Positions 23,403-31,428 of a stretch of DNA of 46,569 nucleotides are shown here, in pieces. The DNA is from Pyxidicoccus fallax (GTDB taxonomy: Bacteria; Myxococcota; Myxococcia; Myxococcales; Myxococcaceae). The position numbers were made by a program, and so were the translations under genes. The notes under the pieces were generated by a model. It made no database searches, was not told where the DNA came from, and saw only the letters and a list, made by a program, of their open reading frames with translations. The stretch lies in contig NZ_JABBJJ010000057.1 of NCBI RefSeq assembly GCF_012933655.1, forward strand, positions 1 to 46,569, in the 5' to 3' direction. Every line of letters starts with the position of its first letter. Position 1 is the first letter of the stretch.

Positions 23403-23427
23403 AACAGCAATCGACGCGGAGAGTCAA
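23399..23427 (-). promoter_or_regulatory. Likely promoter of the aib operon
   Basis: On the minus strand TTGACT (23427-23422) is followed after 17 bases by TTACCT (23404-23399). The -35 is good and the -10 weak, and the -10 shares bases with the palindromic operator. A weaker alternative -10 lies closer to the gene. Confidence 0.45.
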
Positions 23428-23594
23428 TCCTGGATGTGCGGGCACCTGTGACGAGGGGTGCGCCGTTTGCTGGAGATTCAGGGAGTTACGGCTGCTGAGC
23501 GGGCCGGAGGGCGAGGGCTCCGTCCGTCATCGAAATGTCAGGCGAGCGTCCTAGGGTACGCGGCTCACCCCGTCGCACTCCCCGGAGACACACC

Positions 23595-24443
23595 ATGCGT
23601 CGCCTCCCCCTTTGGGCCGGAGCTTTCCCCCTATTCGTAGCCGGTGCCGCATCTGCGCAATTCATCACGCCGCTGGAGGGCACCCGCTCGACGTCCGCGG
23701 ACATCTCGGCGGTGGACGCCGTGACGAACGTCGTCAACGCGGACACCCGCCGCACGTACGGCTTCGAGGACTTCGACCACGCCATCAACCTGCGGGCCAA
23801 CACCCGGTACGCGGGCTCTCCGAGCCGCGTGGACGCCAATGGCTCCGGGACGGAGACGTCGAGCATCACCGGCTCGCGCATCCAGGCGTCGGTGACGGCC
23901 TTCGCCGAGGGCGTGGCCGAGGCCCCGGGCGCACGGGGCTACGCGACTGGCAACGCGGACTTCTACCTGACGTTCCAGCTCGCCCGGCGCGTGCGCTACG
24001 TGGTGTCGGGTGACGGGCAGGCGTACTCGGACGCGCAGTCCACCTCCGGCGGCAGCCGTGGGGGCTCCGCGTCGCTGCTGTACATCGCCAATCTGGAGAG
24101 CGGCGTGCCCCTCCTCTCCATCGACATCGGCAACACGGACGCGGACTCGGTGCAGCGCCGTGGCTGGGCGCCCGCGGGGCCGTACACGCTGCAGGGCGAC
24201 GTGTCGGCGCTGGTCGAGGCGAAGGACGTGTACTCCGCCTCTGCCTTCGCGTCGTGGAACCTGGACTTCCAGGCGTTCTGCGCGGCCGACTACGACACGA
24301 ACGGCAGTGTGAACGCGCTGGACCGGGACGCGTTCCTCAACGCGTGGAACGCGCGCAGCCTGGAGGCGGACATCGACGGCAACCGCACGGTGGATACGGC
24401 CGACCGCACGATGTTCCTGCTGGCGTTCGGTTCCGGCTGCTGA
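23595..24443 (+). CDS. Secreted protein with dockerin-like calcium-binding tail
   Basis: A 282-aa exported protein. The ATG at 23595 has GGAG upstream and begins a signal peptide ending ASAQ. The mature part (about 20-225) is Ser/Gly/Ala/Asp-rich beta-type sequence, with YVVSGDGQAYSDAQSTSGGS and LLYIANLESGVPLLSIDIGN, but no family I can name. The C-terminal 50 residues carry two dockerin/EF-hand-like loops, DYDTNGSVNALDRDAFLNAW and DIDGNRTVDTADRTMFLLAF. Such type I dockerin-like tails bind calcium and occur at the ends of many secreted proteins outside cellulosomes. Only two cysteines are seen, one beside the tail and one last residue. Confidence 0.65.
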   Translation: MRRLPLWAGAFPLFVAGAASAQFITPLEGTRSTSADISAVDAVTNVVNADTRRTYGFEDFDHAINLRANTRYAGSPSRVDANGSGTETSSITGSRIQASVTAFAEGVAEAPGARGYATGNADFYLTFQLARRVRYVVSGDGQAYSDAQSTSGGSRGGSASLLYIANLESGVPLLSIDIGNTDADSVQRRGWAPAGPYTLQGDVSALVEAKDVYSASAFASWNLDFQAFCAADYDTNGSVNALDRDAFLNAWNARSLEADIDGNRTVDTADRTMFLLAFGSGC

Positions 24444-24497
24444 TTGCTGAAGGTCGGGCGCGGGCCCATCTTGGGGCCTGGCGCTGAACGACTGCTG

Positions 24498-24539
24498 CCC
24501 TGTCCGCCGCCCCCATGCGAGGGGAGCGGCGGGCCAGGG
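24498..24539. terminator. GC-rich hairpin between secreted protein and sugar kinase
   Basis: CCCTGTCCGCCGC pairs with GCGGCGGGCCAGGG around a CCCC...GGGG inner loop, giving a long stable stem 55 bases after the upstream stop. No T-run follows. It is a plausible Rho-assisted or structural terminator. Confidence 0.45.
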
Positions 24540-24680
24540 AGGAAGCCCCTTCACCTCCGACCGGAGCAGGAGCTGCGGGGATGTCCTCCGTGGGCTCGTG
24601 CCGGTGCCATGCGCACGTTGAGGCTGTGTCGCACGTTCCGCGTGAGGGAGCGCGGAGCGGGCCGGTGGAGGAGGCGAGCG

Positions 24681-25649
24681 ATGGCAGCGGAGGAGCAGGC
24701 CGACATCGTCGTGGTCGGCGGAATCAGCACGGACTTCCTCGTGCAGGGCCCCCGCCTGCCCGGCCCCGGAGACCGTGTGGAGGGCCACCTCTTCCTGGAG
24801 AGCCTGGGAGGGAAGGGCGCCAACGGCGCGGTGGGCGCGGCGCGGCTCGGGGCTCGCGTGGCGCTCATCGGCCGCGTGGGCATGGATGCGCGGGGACTCG
24901 CGCTGCTGGAGCAGCTCGAAGGCGAGGGCGTGGACATCCGGTCGGTGGGGCGGGACGCGGGAGAGATGACCGGCGTGGTGCTGGAGATGGTGGACGAGGC
25001 GGGACGGACGCAGAGCCTCGCCTCGCCGGGCGCCAACCACTGCATGAAGGTGGCGGATGTGATGCGGGCGGAGGAGCGCATCACCGCCGCGCGCGTGCTG
25101 CTCGCGCAGCTGGAGGTGCCGCTGGACGTCGTGAGCGCGGCGGTCCACATCGCCCGCGCGGCCGGCACACGCGTGGTGTTGGATCCGGCTCCGGCGATGG
25201 ACCTGCCGGAGGACCTGCTGGAGGCCATCCACGTCATCCGCCCCAACGCCAAGGAGGCCGAGGCCCTCACGGGCGTGGAGGTCCGGGACAGGGACTCCGC
25301 CCGGCGGGCCGCGGAGAACCTGCTGCGGCGTGGGGTAGGGGGCGCGGTGGTGGCGTCGCCGGATGGCAGCCTCGTGCTCTGGTCCGAGGGCGAGCTGTGG
25401 CTGCCGGACCTGGCGCTGGAGCGCGCGGACACCACGGGCGCGGGGGATGCCTTCTCCGCGGCGCTCGCCGTGGCCATCGCGGAGGGGGAGTCCCTGACCG
25501 AGGCGGCGCGCTTCGCCCACGAGGCGTCAGCGCTGGCCACGCTGCGGCTGGGCGCGCTCGGAGGGCTGCCCACGCGCGACCAGGTGGAGTCACGGCTCGC
25601 GCGGCTCGGGCCCTCGGGTGAGTGGCCCGAGTCGCCGCATCATCCTTGA
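24681..25649 (+). CDS. PfkB-family carbohydrate kinase, ribokinase-like
   Basis: A 322-aa kinase from the ATG at 24681 with GGAGGAGG upstream; earlier starts would add a basic stretch unlike the family. PfkB signature 1 is GGKGANGAVGAARLGARVAL near residue 43 and signature 2 is DTTGAGDAFSAALAVAI near 250, containing the catalytic Asp. The NGxD-like VVGGISTDFLV start and IRPNAKEAEALTGV fit ribokinase, which phosphorylates ribose at O5 using ATP. Other PfkB substrates cannot be excluded. No ribose transporter or regulator is next to it. It ends just left of the IS66-derived repeat that opens the accessory island. Confidence 0.83.
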   Translation: MAAEEQADIVVVGGISTDFLVQGPRLPGPGDRVEGHLFLESLGGKGANGAVGAARLGARVALIGRVGMDARGLALLEQLEGEGVDIRSVGRDAGEMTGVVLEMVDEAGRTQSLASPGANHCMKVADVMRAEERITAARVLLAQLEVPLDVVSAAVHIARAAGTRVVLDPAPAMDLPEDLLEAIHVIRPNAKEAEALTGVEVRDRDSARRAAENLLRRGVGGAVVASPDGSLVLWSEGELWLPDLALERADTTGAGDAFSAALAVAIAEGESLTEAARFAHEASALATLRLGALGGLPTRDQVESRLARLGPSGEWPESPHHP

Positions 25650-25675
25650 GCAAGGGCGGGCCGTGACGACCCAAA

Positions 25676-25773
25676 GTGTTGCCGCGCACCTTTGTTGATG
25701 GTCGGGTGAGCCGCTGGTTGATGGCCATCGCCGGAGGCGCGTCTCAGCGCGCCAAGCGACTTGATGGACATCA
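25676..25773 (+). repeat. IS66-derived end, copy A (left edge of island)
   Basis: About 98 bases match 34233-34331 almost exactly, with one missing base and a few substitutions. In copy B this sequence is the end of the truncated IS66 tnpC. The two copies lie in the same orientation and enclose about 8.5 kb of accessory genes. Copy A is a bare fragment with no transposase gene attached. Confidence 0.85.
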
Positions 25774-25874
25774 ATTTCCAGGTTGGCGTATCCGGTTCGA
25801 CCCTGTCTGGGACTCTCCATGTTGAAGCGCCTGCTCATGGCCGCGCCAGAGAGCCCGCCGCCACCACGACAGTC

Positions 25875-26153
25875 TCAATCGTCGTGTGTGCCCAGCTCAC
25901 AGATGCGCCGGCCGCCGACAAGTATCAGCGGCCCGCCACACCAGCAGCGCTCTCCGGGGGCGAGAGGGCGCGGGGCCTGAGGCAGCTCCGCGGGCTCGCT
26001 GCGGAGTTGGCGCAGCGCGCGGTCGCAGTCCGCGCGGACACGCCTGCGGCGCAGTTGCTCCGGCGTCTGTGCTGGGGGACAGGCTCTCCGCACGTGGGCA
26101 CCTCCACGCTGAAGAAGGGGCGTCCGTGCCCCGCAGCGTTCGGCAGGCGTCAA
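25875..26153 (-). CDS. Small Cys-containing hypothetical protein
   Basis: A 92-aa frame from a TTG start preceded by GGGGAGG at seven bases, a strong ribosome site. The protein is Arg-rich with a helix (RADCDRALRQLRSEPAELPQ) and ends with PGERCWCGGPLILVGGRRIC, a CxC...C cluster that could bind a metal. I recognise no family. It sits between the IS66 remnant and the PAAR toxin, read against the latter. The ribosome site also serves a GTG in another frame that gives a low-complexity product, so the coding call is tentative. Confidence 0.35.
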   Translation of the reverse strand: MTPAERCGARTPLLQRGGAHVRRACPPAQTPEQLRRRRVRADCDRALRQLRSEPAELPQAPRPLAPGERCWCGGPLILVGGRRICELGTHDD

Positions 26154-26223
26154 GCACTACCTCCCCAGGGTGATTCGCGCGCGCCGCGCGAACCGTCAGG
26201 CTCGGCACCCGCTGGGGGATGCC

Positions 26224-27342
26224 ATGCCGGACGAGGAAGAGAACAACACGCTCGTCAACGGGCTGAGTCCCGTAACGCAGAAGAGCAAGGGCCAGGTGGT
26301 GGGGTTTCCGGACGTGTGCCTGACGCCGGGGCCGAGCGGGCCCATGCCGGTGCCGTACCCCAACATTGCCAAGGGCGACTCACTGAAGGGCGGCTCCAAG
26401 AGCGTCACCATCAACGGCGCTCCAGTGTGTCTCTCCACGTCGCGCCTTGGCACGTCCACTGGCAACGAAGCCGGGACGGCAGGGGGTGGCGTCGCCTCCG
26501 GCAAAACGAAGGGCGCCGCCCACCCCCTCAGCTTCTCCTTCGACGTGAAGATTGAGGGTAAGCCCGTCGTGCGGAACGCCGACCTGTTCACGCTGAACGA
26601 CTACAACACCGGGCCGTTCCCCATCATGCAGTCGCAGGGTGCGCGCCCGGTAGCGGGGAGGGTAGAAGAGCGCGAGGTGGCCCGGCCTGTGGCACGGTGC
26701 CCGTATTGCGGCAAGGAGAAGCACGGCTTCGACAAGATGGGGCGCGGCGGGAACCTCGGCAGCTCCGCCGCGCTCGGGCGGAACATGCTGGAGGGCCGGC
26801 CGCTGTCGGCGCACCCCTGGTACGCGGGGTTGTTCTCGCTCGCTGCGCACCACCTCATCTGCCTGGAAGCTCTGGAGAGCAGGAGGTGGGCGCTGTACTG
26901 CGTGCGTTTTGGCTACCACCCGGACCGCAGGCAGAACGGAGTCTTTCTGCCAATGACGATGTCTCGCGCGTGTGAGCTTCACGTTGCGGTCCACCGAGGG
27001 AACCACGCTGAGGGCTACGCGTTCGACGTCCATCTGCCCTACCCCAAGGCGGTGGGGCGTGAGCTGAAGAAAGTCGAGGACCTCCTGCAGCGCGGCGCGT
27101 TCTGTTCGGACCCCGCTGAGTTCGTTCGGATGCTGGATGCTGTCAGCGCGAAGGTTCTGAAAAGGGTCGCGAGTTTCACCTGGACCCTCACGCGGGACGG
27201 ACTCGACTACGGTCCGGGCGGGAGAGGATGCTCGGGGCTCACGAGCATCCGGGAGAAGCCCAGCACCCTGGCATGCCCAAGAGAGAGACGCCACAGTCGA
27301 GGTCTCCGCTTCGTGAATCGTCCCCTTCGCGTTGGAGAGTGA
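26224..27342 (+). CDS. PAAR-like (DUF4150) toxin with AHH nuclease domain
   Basis: A 372-aa polymorphic toxin. Residues about 8-140 match the PAAR-like DUF4150 domain: VVGFPDVCLTPGPSGPMPVP, YPNIAKGDSLKGGSKSVTIN, STGNEAGTAGGGVASGKTKG and SFDVKIEGKPVVRNADL. Such domains cap the spike of a type VI secretion or related contractile system. A CPYCGK motif (about 159) may bind metal. From about 190 the protein shows SLAAHHLICLEAL and FGYHPDRRQNGVFLP, then CELHVAVHRGNHAEGYA, the AHH order of the HNH/Endo VII nuclease class. The likely action is DNA cleavage in a target cell. An Imm11-like gene begins three bases after the stop. No T6SS genes are in the window. Confidence 0.8.
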   Translation: MPDEEENNTLVNGLSPVTQKSKGQVVGFPDVCLTPGPSGPMPVPYPNIAKGDSLKGGSKSVTINGAPVCLSTSRLGTSTGNEAGTAGGGVASGKTKGAAHPLSFSFDVKIEGKPVVRNADLFTLNDYNTGPFPIMQSQGARPVAGRVEEREVARPVARCPYCGKEKHGFDKMGRGGNLGSSAALGRNMLEGRPLSAHPWYAGLFSLAAHHLICLEALESRRWALYCVRFGYHPDRRQNGVFLPMTMSRACELHVAVHRGNHAEGYAFDVHLPYPKAVGRELKKVEDLLQRGAFCSDPAEFVRMLDAVSAKVLKRVASFTWTLTRDGLDYGPGGRGCSGLTSIREKPSTLACPRERRHSRGLRFVNRPLRVGE

Positions 27343-27345
27343 GCG

Positions 27346-27930
27346 ATGCAAACCGAGTATTTCGTCATCGAGTCAGCGCCGAACAACGACCATCCGCTTC
27401 TGGCGATGGATGAGGAGGTGGTGGGCTTGGGGAGACCGGAACCTCTCGTCATTTCGGGCCCGCTACAGTTGCGACTGGGCGCTCCAGTGCCGCGTGCCCC
27501 AGTGATGGTGGACCACCACGGCCTGCCGCAACCGGTGTTCTCAGCTCGAATCGTGGAGGCGTTGAAACCGCTCGGACTCTATGGCGTTCAGTTCGTTCCG
27601 GCTGATGTGACGGTGAAGCCGGGTGCCGTGCGGAGATATTGGGTGCTGCACGTCTTCAACGAGTTTCAGTGCCTCGACCGGCAGAGGTCCATCTATGAGT
27701 TCTTTCCTGGCCACGAGGTAGCGCTGAGCCTTGACAAGCTGGTGCTGGACGAGCGCGTGCTCCAGGAAATCCCGCTGGAGCGGAGGCTGCTTTTCGTGGT
27801 CGCCGAGTCGACCTCCACCTATGTCTTCCACCGTTCCCTGGTTGAGCGGGTGCTCGCGTTGACGCCGCCGCCGGAGGGGCTGCGCTTTATTCCCGTGTCG
27901 GAGTGGAACGACTCGGCCGGCTTCCGGTGA
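27346..27930 (+). CDS. Imm11-like immunity protein
   Basis: A 194-aa soluble protein starting three bases after the toxin stop, with GGAGAGTGAG as ribosome site. It resembles the Imm11 (DUF1629) family: a short N-terminal TEYFVIES strand, PVFSARIVEALKPLGLYGVQ, then FVPADVTV, WVLHVFNEFQCLDRQRSIYE, and a C-terminal FVVAESTSTYVFHRSLVERV. This region ends with the typical GLRFIPVSEW. Members are known immunity partners of nuclease toxins in polymorphic systems. Adjacent position and orientation support the pairing with the AHH toxin. No membrane segment is present, so it should act in the cytoplasm. Confidence 0.7.
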   Translation: MQTEYFVIESAPNNDHPLLAMDEEVVGLGRPEPLVISGPLQLRLGAPVPRAPVMVDHHGLPQPVFSARIVEALKPLGLYGVQFVPADVTVKPGAVRRYWVLHVFNEFQCLDRQRSIYEFFPGHEVALSLDKLVLDERVLQEIPLERRLLFVVAESTSTYVFHRSLVERVLALTPPPEGLRFIPVSEWNDSAGFR

Positions 27931-28013
27931 CGGGCGACGCCCCCGCCCCAGCTCGAAGAGCGGTCCCTGGACGAGGGCGCTCACCGTGGGCTCCGTGGCC
28001 CAGGCGGAGGCGG

Positions 28014-28328
28014 TCAGTGCTTCAGCGCCAGCATGCCGGTGCTGGGCGCGGTGTCCTCGGTCAGGCTGTCTGGCACCAGAGCACCGGCCTGCGCGAAGGC
28101 TTGCTCGATGGCCTCACGCTGGTGCTGTCCCATCTGGTCCTGGATGCAGAGGGCGTCCTGCCCGGGGATGCAGCCGCCCATGTCCACCTGCGCCACCGCC
28201 TCGGGTGCCGGCATCTCCTGTGGCGCTGCCGGCTTCACGGACGCCGCGTCCTCGTTCACCAGGCTGCGCGAGTGGCCGCAGCCCGCAAGGCCCACGAGAA
28301 GAGTGACGGAGACGAGAAGAGTGCGCAT
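28014..28328 (-). CDS. Small lipoprotein
   Basis: A 104-aa lipoprotein; the ATG at 28328 has GGAGG at correct spacing. The signal peptide MRTLLVSVTLLVGLAGC ends in a clear LAGC lipobox (Cys17). The mature part has two more cysteines (MGGCIPGQDALCIQDQMGQ) that could pair, and an amphipathic helix REAIEQAFAQAGALVPD. I know no family for it. It lies between the Imm11-like gene and a broken membrane gene, on the opposite strand to both, and nothing links it to the toxin. Confidence 0.75.
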   Translation of the reverse strand: MRTLLVSVTLLVGLAGCGHSRSLVNEDAASVKPAAPQEMPAPEAVAQVDMGGCIPGQDALCIQDQMGQHQREAIEQAFAQAGALVPDSLTEDTAPSTGMLALKH

Positions 28329-28517
28329 GGTGACCTCCATGCGTGGCAGGTAGAGCATTCGTCGTGCGACCTGCGCCCTCGTGTCGAATCAAGGGCTTCG
28401 GCCTGCGCCTGCTGGGTTCTTCGCTTTCGTGGAGTGCTGGTGACCCCCTCACGACGGCGGTAGCCGGGGTGCAGTGCGCGCCTCTCAGACGGGTGGCACC
28501 GTGAAGCCCTGCACCTC

Positions 28518-28894
28518 GTGCTCGGGGTTGGCGTCCTGGTGGGCCATCGCGGTCGCTCTGCACACCCGCGAGCCCGACGCCTCTGCGCGGTTCGGCGCGA
28601 TAGCCGCGCTGGATCTTCGGCCCCGGCCTCCGGCACCCAGTGCGCTGCCTGGGATTCCTCGCGCCTCACCTGGGACGTTGTGGGCACCGTGTCCTGGGCT
28701 CTGGGCGCGGTCAGCGGCGGGGTGACCCTCCTCACCAACCTGGTGGGCGAGGACAGGGGCGGCAGTTGGCCCTGGGACTCACCTCGGTGGTGCTGGGGGC
28801 GCTGACGGTAGCCTCCGAGTACGCCGAGGACGGGCTCACCGCCCGCTTCACGGAGCGCTGCACCCTGCCGACGCCCGCCTCCGCGGCGCGCTGA
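28518..28894 (+). pseudogene. Frameshifted small membrane-protein gene
   Basis: One frame reads LTWDVVGTVSWALGAVSGGV TLLTNLVGEDRG and then degenerates; the next frame picks up at once as QLALGLTSVVLGALTVASEY followed by AEDGLTARFTERC and a stop at 28894. Joined, they give two hydrophobic helices in a small membrane protein, so a one-base indel near 28755-28765 probably broke the gene. The 5' end is uncertain and no good start or ribosome site is evident. The rest of the 28329-29072 interval shows no other supported gene. Confidence 0.45.
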
Positions 28895-29072
28895 GCGGCT
28901 CCTGCATCAACACGGCCCGCCCTGGAGTCATGCCCGGGGTGGCCGCTGTGTGTCCAGGGTGCCGGCCCGTACCGCCACGGCCCTGCAATAGGAATTTTTA
29001 GAAGGCCAATTCGGCCGCCGTCTCCCGGCCCTCGCACGAGGACGGGGCGCCCTGGTGAAAGGACACTGTCGT

Positions 29073-29309
29073 ATGAATCAGCACTTCCACATCCAGCCCA
29101 TTCTCTCGCGCGAGGTCAACGTCATCTTCCTACTGCGGCGGCGGGCGCGCTGGCTCCGGCAGAGCAGCTCGACGCTCTATGGGCGCGGGTACCTCTCTCT
29201 GGCGGCGGCGCTGGGCTCGCACGCGCAGGCCGCGGCGCAGGAGGCGGAGGCGCGCGAGAAGCAACTGTACCGCCTTCTGGCCCAGATTCCTCTGCAGGCT
29301 CGCGCGTAG
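29073..29309 (+). CDS. Small basic hypothetical protein
   Basis: A 78-aa protein from the ATG at 29073, nine bases after AAAGGA; a GTG at 29055 is an alternative. It is helical and basic (VNVIFLLRRRARWLRQSSST, then AALGSHAQAAAQEAEAREKQ). No family, signal peptide or clear membrane segment is recognised. The AT-rich patch GGAATTTTTAGAAGG about 85 bases upstream might be part of a promoter. It lies inside the accessory island between a broken gene and the next leftward gene. Confidence 0.45.
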   Translation: MNQHFHIQPILSREVNVIFLLRRRARWLRQSSSTLYGRGYLSLAAALGSHAQAAAQEAEAREKQLYRLLAQIPLQARA

Positions 29310-29462
29310 CCGCTTGGCGCGTTAGACCGCCTGAATGGAGTCCGGAACCACGGCCCGTGCTGGCGACGCCGGCCGGGCGGGGGGGGGGCGGTGACCACTT
29401 GCGGTCCTGAGTCACGATATTCGGTCCACCGGTCAGGGTGCGGCCGGAGACGCCGGCAAGCG

Positions 29463-29843
29463 CTAGTTCCCGCCGAACCACCTGCGCACAGCCTGTGTCG
29501 CGATGGCTCCAAACAGGGTCGCTCCAAGGATTTGGCCCCAGCGCCAGAGTCGCGCGGATCGCCGGTCGAGGATACCCTCCAGAACGGCGTGCTCCTTCAC
29601 AAGGTCCTCGATGCGAGACGCAGCGCGCGCCAGCTCCTTCTGTAGGCGCTCGGTCTCCCCAATGTCACCCTTCCAAAACGGCAACCGTCGCCTGTAGTCC
29701 TGCGCTTTATCTAACTCGGTTCCGATATCATGCTCGATTCCGGCGATGCGCTCTCTTACCGCTCCGCGCATCTTTCGGCTCCGAGCGACGCTCGCCAGCC
29801 ATTGGTTGAACTGGGTCTGCCAGCGCTCCATGTCGTCCTGCAT
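29463..29843 (-). CDS. Coiled-coil protein with C-terminal membrane helix
   Basis: A 126-aa protein, ATG behind CAGGGG. It is helical and charged over residues 1-100, with heptad-like spacing in ERLQKELARAASRIEDLVKE, and ends in a hydrophobic segment (GQILGATLFGAIATQAV) before RRWFGGN. That is the shape of a tail-anchored or phage spanin/holin-associated coiled protein, but no specific family is recognised. Base composition is slightly poorer in GC than the flanks, as expected for acquired DNA. It is in the island, leftward like the KilA-N gene next to it. Confidence 0.6.
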   Translation of the reverse strand: MQDDMERWQTQFNQWLASVARSRKMRGAVRERIAGIEHDIGTELDKAQDYRRRLPFWKGDIGETERLQKELARAASRIEDLVKEHAVLEGILDRRSARLWRWGQILGATLFGAIATQAVRRWFGGN

Positions 29844-30025
29844 CGAGAACCCCTGCTGTACCGCGCATGGTCCTCCGAAACGGAAGCGCGCCGCCCTTCA
29901 CGCGTCAACTTCTTGACCGGCAGCCAGCCCTGCACGACGAAGAGACCAGGAGCGTCCACCGAGTCTCTCCCGGAAAGAGCCGCCACACCGCGATAGACGG
30001 CAGTCCACGTGTATCGCCGACACAG

Positions 30026-30817
30026 CTACCGCGTGAACTGCGGAGGCGGTAGCAGGTCGTCGATGATAGGCAGCATGAGGTTGTTGCCCTGGCGCGGGTG
30101 CAGGAAGTCCAGCAGGTGCATGAACTGCTCCCACGTCGTGCACTTCTGCATCAGCCGGATGACGTCGCGCAGGTGCTCCGCGAGCGCGGGGTGCCCAACG
30201 TCCGTCGAGAGGTGCTGGTGGTGGCGTGCCAGGCGGTTGCCGTTGGCGTCGATGGGGTTCCGGGCCTGCAGGTGACGGAGCAGCCCCGGGGCGAGTCGCT
30301 CGTAGACGATGTCGTTGGTGTAGTGGGCGATGACGCCCGGACGCGGCGTCGCGGGTCCATCCCAGGGCCACGCCTTCAGTCGGAAGATTCCCGCGTAGAA
30401 GGGGTCTGGGAAGCGCTTCACCCATGGGGAGAGTCCGGAGCTGAGGAAGCGTTCTGCCACCGCCTCACGGACAGCGGCGACGGTGGCCCCTGTCGTCATG
30501 GCGTCGAAGGCTCGGATGACCTTGAGGTTGAAGGCCGGAGACACCCACATGGCGTACGCATAGACGAGCTCACGGCAGACATACGTCCCGCCGTTGCGGC
30601 CCTCGTGCTGCTCCACGGGCGAACTCCTCACATCCGAGGAGTTTCGCAGTTCGGCGACGAGCCCGGACGCCATGTCGTTGCGCAGGAAATTGGAGGGCTG
30701 ATGGCGCTTCTCACCGCCGGCCGCGCGGTGCAGGTCGTTGAGGCTGTACCTGCCGTGCGCGTCCTGTGTGATGACGACCTTCCCGATGGTGATGCTGCTC
30801 GGCTTGCACTTCGACAT
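30026..30817 (-). CDS. KilA-N and P63C domain protein
   Basis: A 263-aa protein, ATG behind GGAGGACAC. Residues about 10-110 fit a KilA-N DNA-binding domain: VVITQDAHGRYSLNDLHRAA, SNFLRNDMASGLVAEL, GGTYVCRELVYAYAMWVSPA and FNLKVIRAFDAMTTG. Residues about 128-255 fit the P63C domain: LSPWVKRFPDPFYAGIFRLK, HYTNDIVYERLAPGLLRHLQ, RHHQHLSTDVGHPALAEHLR and the closing WEQFMHLLDFLHP. Both modules are typical of phages and prophages, where KilA-N proteins act as regulators or antirepressors; the P63C role is unknown. It supports a prophage or related origin for this part of the island. Confidence 0.8.
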   Translation of the reverse strand: MSKCKPSSITIGKVVITQDAHGRYSLNDLHRAAGGEKRHQPSNFLRNDMASGLVAELRNSSDVRSSPVEQHEGRNGGTYVCRELVYAYAMWVSPAFNLKVIRAFDAMTTGATVAAVREAVAERFLSSGLSPWVKRFPDPFYAGIFRLKAWPWDGPATPRPGVIAHYTNDIVYERLAPGLLRHLQARNPIDANGNRLARHHQHLSTDVGHPALAEHLRDVIRLMQKCTTWEQFMHLLDFLHPRQGNNLMLPIIDDLLPPPQFTR

Positions 30818-30985
30818 GTGTCCTCCAGGGACGTGGAGCTTCAGGGTGCCAGGAACACCCGTGGACGTGCATGTGACAGCGGCTCCTGGAATCGCTGAAC
30901 GTCTGAGCTGTATCTGCGGGGGAATGGCTCGTCGATTTACGGCACGGCGTCTGCGACCTGCGGGCAGGCCCGTGTCAGGTGCTGA

Positions 30986-31411
30986 TCAGCTCCGGCCCTG
31001 TAATCCCGGGAAGAGCGGCCCAGCGCCCACCTCCGGCGTGTGAGCCCGCCGCTGAATGGCGAGCGTCAGCAGGCCCACCACCTCCAGCCGCGTCAGCCCG
31101 CCCACGTCCTCCCACGCGGTGAGCCCCAGCCCGCCAATCGAGGGCGGCACCATGCAGCGCGTGGCCGCGGCGTGCGCCTCGCGCCAGGCGGCCACCTCGC
31201 GGGGCGGCGCCGGAGGCTGGCCCTCGCCGAAGGGCTGGGCGAGTTGCTCGCGCGTGGCCTCAAAGCGCCACCAGCAGCTTGGCCAGCTCGACCCTGGCAG
31301 GGGCTTCATAGACCCACCCACTGCCTCCAGCTTGCCTTGACACCCGCTCAACAACATCGCCAGCATGTGCAAGGGACAAGGTCGCCGCTTTACTGCTTCC
31401 TCAAACAACAC
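30986..31411 (-). pseudogene. Degenerate phage-like coding remnants
   Basis: Two leftward frames overlap here. One, open from 31400 to a stop at 31260, reads TLSLAHAGDVVERVSRQAGG and ends VYEAPARVELAKLLVAL, which looks like the natural end of a protein. It has no start. The second runs to 30986 with REQLAQPFGEGQPPAPPREV, then PPSIGGLGLTAWEDVGGLTR and LEVVGLLTLAIQRRAHTPEV; its start is unclear. I recognise neither family. Both stop short next to the AT-rich DUF4145 gene, so they look like pieces left after insertion. Apart from these the 30818-31428 interval shows nothing I can support. Confidence 0.4.
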
Positions 31412-31428
31412 CGAACCACCGGGATATC

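Noticed and set aside
29756..29986. Leftward frame with APGLFVVQGWLPVKKL
   Set aside because: It overlaps the coiled-coil gene start, lacks a ribosome site and matches no known family.
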